This document shows positions 8,386 through 13,049 of a stretch of DNA of 13,049 nucleotides, one piece after another. The notes under the pieces are model-generated. The model had not been told where the DNA came from. It worked only from the letters and a program-made list of their open reading frames with translations, and ran no database searches. The DNA comes from CAZOIA01 sp964579675 (GTDB lineage Bacteria > Planctomycetota > Phycisphaerae > UBA1845 > PWPN01). The DNA is taken from assembly GCA_964579675.1 (NCBI GenBank), contig CAZOIA010000154.1, positions 1 through 13,049 on the forward strand, read 5' to 3'. The translations under genes and the position numbers were made by a program. Every line of letters starts with the position of its first letter. The stretch's first letter is position 1.

Positions 8386-9078
8386 ATGTCCAGCCACATA
8401 TCGCGTCGTGAGTTTCTGGGTACTTCGACCCTGGCCGCCGCGGCCGGAATGTCGGCCGTCAGCGCCCGGACCCTCCGGGCGGCTGGCGGAGCCAACGAAA
8501 GGCTGCGGGTGGCCTTGGTCGGTTGCGGCGTTCAAGGCCCGGCCGACACCCAGGCGATCCTGGAAGTCGGCGGTGATGCCGTTGAGTTGGTTGCGCTACC
8601 GGTTGGCTTCTATGCGATGGTCCATATACCGTCGGAGTGGCTGATGCGCGGGCTGGGCATATTCATCTGCCTGTACTCGCTCAGGGAAGTGTTGTTGTCC
8701 CGCGTCCGCCCGTTCCATATTCCCAGGAAGTACGGTGTCGTCATGGGGAGCATCAGTGGTGCGTTGAGCGGCGCGTTCCACGCCGGCGGCCCGCCGGCGG
8801 TGATCTATGCATACTCGCAAGACTGGACCAAGGAGCATATCGTTGCTCTGCTACAGTTGGTCTTCCTGATTCCCTCGATCATCCGACTGATCCTGGTTCA
8901 GAATCACGGACTGCTCCGAACAGACCTCTTGTGGATCGGGCTGCTGGCGATCATCCCCCTGGTGCTGGCCATTCTGGGTGGTACACACGTCCTGCACCGC
9001 GTCAAGCGCGAACGGCTTCGGATGATCGTATTCGTGTTCCTGTTCGTCATCGGGGTCAAGTATCTGATCAAGGCCTGA
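8386..9078 (+). CDS. Chimeric ORF: N-terminus of a Tat-exported Gfo/Idh/MocA oxidoreductase fused to the C-terminal half of a TauE/SafE permease
   Basis: A 230-residue in-frame hybrid. Residues 1-71 are a normal start of a Tat-exported Gfo/Idh/MocA protein: SRREFLG (Arg7-Arg8), an Ala-rich hydrophobic stretch, then the first Rossmann strand and loop (RLRVALVGCGVQG) up to the second strand (VELVAL), where CD followed by more Rossmann fold would be expected. From about residue 72 (base 8599) the protein becomes membranous: about five hydrophobic segments, including the TauE/SafE signature-like GALSGAFHAGGPPAVIYAYS and a Phe/Leu-rich C-terminal helix, matching the second half of a TSUP-family anion exporter. 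The oxidoreductase part cannot be active: the EKP lysine and substrate domain are missing. The permease half could insert in the membrane but lacks its first repeat. The simplest reading is a deletion that joined two neighbouring genes; an assembly join is the alternative. Confidence 0.85.
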   Translation: MSSHISRREFLGTSTLAAAAGMSAVSARTLRAAGGANERLRVALVGCGVQGPADTQAILEVGGDAVELVALPVGFYAMVHIPSEWLMRGLGIFICLYSLREVLLSRVRPFHIPRKYGVVMGSISGALSGAFHAGGPPAVIYAYSQDWTKEHIVALLQLVFLIPSIIRLILVQNHGLLRTDLLWIGLLAIIPLVLAILGGTHVLHRVKRERLRMIVFVFLFVIGVKYLIKA

Positions 9079-9101
9079 CGCATATGGGCGTTCGCATGGC
9101 T

Positions 9102-9106
9102 GGAGG
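9102..9106 (+). promoter_or_regulatory. Shine-Dalgarno of the lipoprotein isomerase gene
   Basis: GGAGG sits six bases before the ATG at 9113 and supports that start, which gives a complete lipoprotein signal peptide. Confidence 0.7.
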
Positions 9107-9112
9107 TAATGC

Positions 9113-10018
9113 ATGTTCACGGTTAAGACGATCATCGTTGCGATGTGTGCGGCGTCTGCCGCGCTGTGGTCGGCAGGTTGTGCCGCCGAGAAGAAGGCGG
9201 GGCTTGCATCAGCGAAGAGTCAATCGCCAGTGTGGACTTTGACCGTTCCGGCGTACCGGGTCCTGTCGCAGGCCACATTCTTCGAGGCGATCGACAAGGC
9301 CAAGGCGGTAGGCCTGAAGGCCATCGAGGGCCGGCCCTACAAGATCAGTTCTGGGACGGGTGATGCCCGATTGGGTCCGTCCGCACCGGCCGAGGCGCTG
9401 GCCAAGACCCGCCGGAAGCTCCAGGAGGCAGGCCTCAGGCTCGTCAGCTACTACGCCGGCGACTTCGGCAAGAACGAGGCCGCGATGCGGAAGCTCTTCG
9501 ATTTCGGCAAGGCCATGGGCATCCAGGTCTTTGTGGGCGAGCCGCCCCCTCAGAAACTGGCCACGTTGGACAAGCTGGCCAATGAATTCGGCATCAGTGT
9601 GGCCATTCACAATCATCCCCGGCGACCGAACCAGCCGACCTACGCCTACTGGGACCCCGCGGCCGTCATGCGGATGGTTGCGAAGCACAGCAAACGCATC
9701 GGCTGCTGCGCGGACACCGGCCATTGGGTCCGGTCCGGCCTGGATCCGGTGGAATGCCTCAAGAAGTACGAGGGCCGCCTGCTGTACCTGCACCTCAAGG
9801 ATGTGAGCGAGAAAGCGCCTCAAGGCCACGATGTGATCCTCGGCACCGGTGTGGCTGACGCGAAGGGTATGTTGGCCGAACTCCACCGTCAGAAGTTCGC
9901 CGGTCCGATCACATTCGAGTATGAGAACAAGGTGATGAAAGACCGCCCCGCCGATGTAAGCAGGTCCGTGGAGTTCGTGAGAGAAATCGCAAAAAGACTC
10001 GGCCAGACACTGCAGTAG
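9113..10018 (+). CDS. Lipoprotein sugar phosphate isomerase/epimerase-like TIM barrel
   Basis: A 301-residue protein of the xylose-isomerase-like TIM-barrel superfamily (AP endonuclease 2 fold). These enzymes isomerise or epimerise sugars, or act as lyases on 3-keto-glycosides, usually with a divalent metal. The N-terminus is a lipoprotein signal ending in the lipobox SAGC, with Cys23 as the lipidated residue, so the enzyme should be membrane-anchored outside the cytoplasm; phosphorylated sugars are therefore unlikely substrates despite the family name. Likely metal and active-site residues: the IHNHP motif near residue 165, Asp201 and His204 in ADTGHW, the HLKD motif near residue 226 and Glu269 in TFEYE. 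It starts 34 bases after the chimeric ORF and ends 67 bases before the next oxidoreductase gene, so it looks co-transcribed. The fold is confident; the reaction is open. Confidence 0.9.
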   Translation: MFTVKTIIVAMCAASAALWSAGCAAEKKAGLASAKSQSPVWTLTVPAYRVLSQATFFEAIDKAKAVGLKAIEGRPYKISSGTGDARLGPSAPAEALAKTRRKLQEAGLRLVSYYAGDFGKNEAAMRKLFDFGKAMGIQVFVGEPPPQKLATLDKLANEFGISVAIHNHPRRPNQPTYAYWDPAAVMRMVAKHSKRIGCCADTGHWVRSGLDPVECLKKYEGRLLYLHLKDVSEKAPQGHDVILGTGVADAKGMLAELHRQKFAGPITFEYENKVMKDRPADVSRSVEFVREIAKRLGQTLQ

Positions 10019-10072
10019 AGTGCAAGGCCGCTCTGGCGGGTTTTCTGTCGCTTATGATTGCAATAGCAAGTC

Positions 10073-10078
10073 GGGAGG
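10073..10078 (+). promoter_or_regulatory. Shine-Dalgarno that sets the start of the second intact oxidoreductase
   Basis: GGGAGG lies seven bases before the ATG at 10086. It favours this start over the open frame reaching back to 10020, which would bury the twin-arginine signal behind 22 extra residues. Confidence 0.75.
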
Positions 10079-10085
10079 CAGCGCA

Positions 10086-11291
10086 ATGCAGAACGAAGAA
10101 CAGACACGTCGTGCGTTTCTGGCCAAGAGTGTGCTCGCCTCGGCGGGCTTGGGTCTCGCAAGGGGGATCGGCGAAAGCATGGCTGCTCCCCAGACGTCTA
10201 TCAAGGCGGTTGGACTGGCGCCCGGAAAGAAGCTCCGGATTGCCATCCTTGGATGCGGAAACCGCAGCCAGGCTCACATCCAAGCGGTGAATCACTTCCC
10301 CGAGCAGATGGAGGTGGCGGCGCTGTGTGACCTCCTGCCCGAGAAGCTAAAACAGAAGAAGAAAATGGTCAAGTCCGGCAACCCTCAAGGCTATACGGAC
10401 TACACGAAGATGCTCAAGGAGGCGGATATTCACGCCGTGGCCGTGGTTCTTCCGAACACGCTTCACCGGGCGGGTACTGTCGCTTCACTCGAAGCCGGAA
10501 AGCACGTTCTTTGCGAGAAGCCGTTGACCCTGAAGCTTGCGGATACGAAGGCGATCATCGAAGCGGCCGACCGGACGCAGCGGATCGTGCAGGTAGGCAC
10601 GCAGAGGCGCCATTCTCCCGGCTACGCAGCCCTGGCCCAGCAACTGCGCGCGGGGCTGATCGGGCCGGTCCTGTATGGCGTGGCGCACACTTTCCGTCCG
10701 GACTGGGTCAAGCTCTATCCTGATCCGGAAGAAGACTCTCAGAAGAACTGGCGCATGAAGCAGGACGAAGGCGGTTCCGTCGTCCACGAGATGGGAATCC
10801 ACACGATTGACGTGTTCAACTGGTTCATGGGCAGTGAGCCCGTGGAGATCACCTGCCTCGGCGGCGTTCACAACAAGAGATTGCAGAAACGCAACTCGTG
10901 GGATCATGCCGGTATCGTCGTTCGGTATGCCAACGGAGCCCTGATGACGTACGGAGGTAACCTTTACTCCTGCGGCGGACCGGGGCCGGACATCCTCTTT
11001 GGTGAGAACTCGACCCTGCAGGTCGGCTTGCAGGAGGCGATAATCCGCAAATGCGCGTATTGGCGTCCGTACGGCAAGGGCACGGGACCGGCCGAGACAG
11101 AGACGATCGAACTGCCCACATCGAAAACCGACCCGTCAACCCTGCAGTACCTCCACTTCCTCGATGCCGTGCAGGGCAAGAAGCCGGCCTTTCCTTCGGC
11201 CCGGGATCACCTGCCTGCAGTCCTGATCGCGCGTGCGGCCCAGATGTCCCAGGCGGAGCACCGCCATATCAAGGCTTCGGAAGTCACTTGA
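10086..11291 (+). CDS. Tat-exported Gfo/Idh/MocA family NAD(P)-dependent oxidoreductase
   Basis: A 401-residue dehydrogenase-like protein with a twin-arginine signal at its N-terminus (TRRAFLAK, Arg8-Arg9). The Rossmann domain begins near residue 55 with LRIAILGCGNRSQAH. The EKP motif gives the catalytic lysine (Lys145), followed by the typical VQVGTQRRH strand. The second domain carries GGSVVHEMGIHTIDVFNWF, with His239 and Asp242 at the substrate site, so all usual catalytic features are present. It is clearly a different subfamily from the oxidoreductase at 4701: the nucleotide loop differs (GCGNRS against GTGGRA) and the active-site motif is HEMGIHTID rather than NWGAHGVD. It sits between two TIM-barrel isomerase-like genes, an arrangement seen in glycoside oxidation and elimination pathways. 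It probably works on a sugar or glycoside in the periplasm (inference). Confidence 0.94.
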   Translation: MQNEEQTRRAFLAKSVLASAGLGLARGIGESMAAPQTSIKAVGLAPGKKLRIAILGCGNRSQAHIQAVNHFPEQMEVAALCDLLPEKLKQKKKMVKSGNPQGYTDYTKMLKEADIHAVAVVLPNTLHRAGTVASLEAGKHVLCEKPLTLKLADTKAIIEAADRTQRIVQVGTQRRHSPGYAALAQQLRAGLIGPVLYGVAHTFRPDWVKLYPDPEEDSQKNWRMKQDEGGSVVHEMGIHTIDVFNWFMGSEPVEITCLGGVHNKRLQKRNSWDHAGIVVRYANGALMTYGGNLYSCGGPGPDILFGENSTLQVGLQEAIIRKCAYWRPYGKGTGPAETETIELPTSKTDPSTLQYLHFLDAVQGKKPAFPSARDHLPAVLIARAAQMSQAEHRHIKASEVT

Positions 11292-11353
11292 AACATGCCC
11301 CGGGGGTGGACGGGCCAGAACGGCTTTATGCGGGGCGACGCGAGGTGACCGAG

Positions 11354-12304
11354 ATGAGAGTCAAACTCGACATGTCAGATTCCTCTTCCCAGATTGGTAT
11401 GTCTCGACGGCAGTTTGCCAAGCTCACGTCCATGGGAGCGGTGGCCGTCGGGACCGGTTGGATGACGCCCTCTGCCCATCCATCAGAAACGAACGTGGCA
11501 GAACAGGAGACCAGGATTCCTTTGAAGATCGGGCACCGGGCCGCCAGCATGAAGATGGTCGGCAATTTCGACGTCTTCAAGATGGCGCGGCAGATGCCGG
11601 GCCTGCTGGGCGTAGAGCTGCAGGTCGCAAGCGGGAAACCCAATCTCTGGGACCCGGACGCGGTACATCGCTACAAACGGCAGGCCAATCGGTGGGGCAT
11701 GATGATTCCTTCTGTGGCCGGCGTGTGGGATCGCGGCGTTTCCATCATGCAATTCCCTGCGGCAGCGGACAATCTGACCCGGGCGATTCGTGTTGCCGAG
11801 GTCCTCGGCGCCAGTGTGGTTCTGGTGGCCTTCTTCCAGAAGCAGGCTCCGGACATGCGGGATGAGTCGTCCTATGGTCCGGTGGTCGAGGTGCTGCGGC
11901 GTGCGGCTCCAGCTGCCGCCGATGCCGGGGTAACGCTCGGATTGGAGAACTCTCTGAGCCCGAGCGACAACAAGAAGCTCCTTGATTCTGTTGACCATCC
12001 CAGCGTCAAGGTCTATTACGATCCTCACAACATGGCCCGTTTCGGCCATGCAGCCGAAGCGATTCCCGGAGTCAGACTGTTGGGCAAGGATCGAATCTGC
12101 CAGGTGCACGTCAAGAACGGCCAGCGACTCCTCGAGGAGCCCGGATTGGTTGACTGGCGGGCTGCCTTGCAGGCGCTGAACGAGATTGGCTACGAAGGTT
12201 GGCACGTTTTCGAATCCGACCACACGAATCACGCCCAAGTCATCGAAGCAACCGTGAAGAACATCGCGTTCCTGCGCAGAAACTGTCAGATGCCGTTCGG
12301 ATAA
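11354..12304 (+). CDS. Sugar phosphate isomerase/epimerase-like TIM barrel with twin-arginine leader
   Basis: A 316-residue TIM-barrel protein of the xylose-isomerase-like superfamily. ATG 11354 is preceded by GAGGTGA (11342-11348); an in-frame ATG at 11399 lacks such a site and would start directly at the arginine pair. The leader has SRRQFAKLTSMG (Arg18-Arg19), a rather weak hydrophobic region and a long polar front, so Tat export is likely but less certain than for its neighbours. The four metal ligands of the fold are visible: Glu198 (LGLEN), Asp223 (VYYDPHN), His252 (QVHVKNG) and Glu287 (WHVFES). This complete Glu-Asp-His-Glu set resembles D-tagatose/D-psicose 3-epimerase-type enzymes and 3-keto-sugar lyases more closely than the lipoprotein paralogue upstream does. 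It is the last gene of the plus-strand cluster and follows the second intact oxidoreductase by 62 bases. Confidence 0.9.
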   Translation: MRVKLDMSDSSSQIGMSRRQFAKLTSMGAVAVGTGWMTPSAHPSETNVAEQETRIPLKIGHRAASMKMVGNFDVFKMARQMPGLLGVELQVASGKPNLWDPDAVHRYKRQANRWGMMIPSVAGVWDRGVSIMQFPAAADNLTRAIRVAEVLGASVVLVAFFQKQAPDMRDESSYGPVVEVLRRAAPAAADAGVTLGLENSLSPSDNKKLLDSVDHPSVKVYYDPHNMARFGHAAEAIPGVRLLGKDRICQVHVKNGQRLLEEPGLVDWRAALQALNEIGYEGWHVFESDHTNHAQVIEATVKNIAFLRRNCQMPFG

Positions 12305-12376
12305 CACAGGAACTGGTATCATGCGTGGCGGCAGGTCAAAGGTATCGGTCCCCGTTTAGCCCCTGCGGCTTGGTTC

Positions 12377-12405
12377 GAGGTAGTTTCAAGTCCTGTGTAA
12401 ATTGG
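12377..12405. repeat. Candidate terminal inverted repeat end of the IS256-family element
   Basis: The stretch starting GAGGTAGTTTCAAG and running through CCTGTGTAAATTGG lies about 30-55 bases past the transposase stop codon, where the element should end, and resembles the GTGTAAATTG-type ends seen in this family. The matching end is outside the window, so this is a position- and style-based guess. Confidence 0.35.
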
Positions 12406-12432
12406 CTCGGGGCATCCTTGTGATTCCGTGGC

Positions 12433-13049
12433 TCACGCGGCCACGGCGTTCGATTTCTTCGACGTCTCGGGCGACAATACTGTCGTGCACAGATGAGCTG
12501 ATTTCAATCGCCGCCACCGTTTCGAGATTCGCATCATCACCTGGTGCATCAGATGCACGCCGCTACGGGTCTTCTTGAACCGTTTGGCTGCGTTGGTTCG
12601 CAGTCGCACCGAGGCAAACACCGACCCGATCACGTTCGTCGTCCGCAGATGCGACCAGTGCGCCTCCGGTCGCTCAGCTCCTGTCGATCGAACGCGTCGT
12701 ACTGGGCCTTGAACTGCTTCGTCAGCCGGCTGATCGTGCTCGGCGACAGCGGCGCCTCCTGCACCACCAGCAGCCGCAACGCCGGCTCGAAGTCGCGTGT
12801 CGCCAGCCCTTCCACGAACAGGTTCAGGAACGTCGCGTCGATCGTGTCGCTGCGCCGCTGATGCTTGCGCAGGACCTTGGATTCGAACGGGGTCCGGTCC
12901 GCGGGAACGTCCCGGACCCGCGGCACCGCCAGGTCGATCGTACCCGAACCGAGCGTCAGCTGCCGCGATGTGCTGCCGTTGCGGTAACCGCGGTGGTCGT
13001 CCGTCCGCTCGTACCGCCCTCGACCCAGATAAACTTCAACCTCCTCGTT
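12433..13049 (-). pseudogene. IS256-family transposase, internally deleted and frameshifted
   Basis: Read from the window edge leftwards, the first frame gives a typical IS256 N-terminal region: LGRGRYERTDDHRGYRNG, then the PRVRD segment, TPFESKVL and the LSPSTISRLTKQF helix, up to DRQELSDR. Around 12658-12675 it switches abruptly to a different frame that reads EAHWSHLRTTNVIGSVFASV and on to the stop at 12433, which is the family's C-terminal region. Normally some 150-200 residues holding the catalytic aspartates lie between these parts; they are missing here. In addition, the near-invariant Glu of the RTTNxIES motif is Gly (GGG). The start of the gene lies outside the window. It cannot encode an active transposase. 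Confidence 0.85.

Larger units (their letters stand above)
12377..13049 (-). mobile_element. Right-edge-truncated remnant of an IS256-family insertion sequence
   Basis: The window ends inside an IS256 (mutator-type) element facing the catabolic genes. It consists of a decayed transposase gene on the minus strand and a short non-coding tail towards position 12377, where a terminal repeat is likely. The other end and any target duplication lie beyond the window. Internal deletion makes it non-autonomous at best. Confidence 0.7.

Noticed and set aside
12305..12376. Small gene or hairpin in the gap after the last isomerase gene
   Set aside because: There is a repeated GGTATC and a loose GCAGG/CCTGC pairing, but no ORF with a ribosome binding site and no stem with a T-tract.
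1..13049. tRNA, rRNA, CRISPR array, toxin-antitoxin or defence genes
   Set aside because: Nothing in the window shows the cloverleaf-type elements, regular repeats with spacers, or small paired genes needed; nearly all sequence is covered by the catabolic genes.

Overview
This is a GC-rich catabolic locus with eight genes or gene remnants on the plus strand, followed by a decayed insertion sequence on the minus strand. The mix of Tat-exported Gfo/Idh/MocA oxidoreductases, sugar-isomerase-like TIM barrels, an SSS-type symporter and an FG-GAP (VCBS-type) propeller protein is typical of glycan-degrading members of the PVC group. Planctomycetota (Phycisphaerae-like) is my best guess, with Lentisphaerota, Hydrogenedentota or similar lineages as alternatives. 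This comes from gene style only; no rRNA or marker gene is present.

Layout. 3-1586: sodium:solute symporter, missing its N-terminus at the window edge. 1690-4560: secreted family 2 glycoside hydrolase of LacZ-like architecture. 4701-5978: Tat-exported Gfo/Idh/MocA oxidoreductase. 6013-8208: secreted seven-repeat FG-GAP propeller protein, interrupted by an in-frame TAG at 7705-7707 where a Trp codon is expected. 8386-9078: chimeric ORF joining the first ~71 residues of another Tat-exported Gfo/Idh/MocA protein to the C-terminal half of a TauE/SafE permease. 9113-10018: lipoprotein TIM-barrel isomerase/epimerase. 10086-11291: third Gfo/Idh/MocA protein, intact and with a Tat signal. 11354-12304: second TIM-barrel isomerase/epimerase, with a twin-arginine leader. 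About 12377-13049: end of an IS256-family element whose transposase has lost its catalytic centre and its frame.

How the genes may work together. All plus-strand genes lie close together (gaps about 34-180 bases) and could be one transcript. The hydrolase would release sugars outside the cytoplasm and the symporter would import them. The exported NAD(P)-dependent oxidoreductases and TIM-barrel enzymes look like an extracytoplasmic oxidise-then-eliminate or isomerise route for glycosides. That pathway is inferred from families and signals; substrates cannot be read from the sequence.

The main surprise is decay inside an otherwise well-kept locus: a nonsense codon, an in-frame deletion fusion and an internally deleted transposase within about 5.5 kb. 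Each should be checked against reads or sister genomes, since an assembly error could also produce them.
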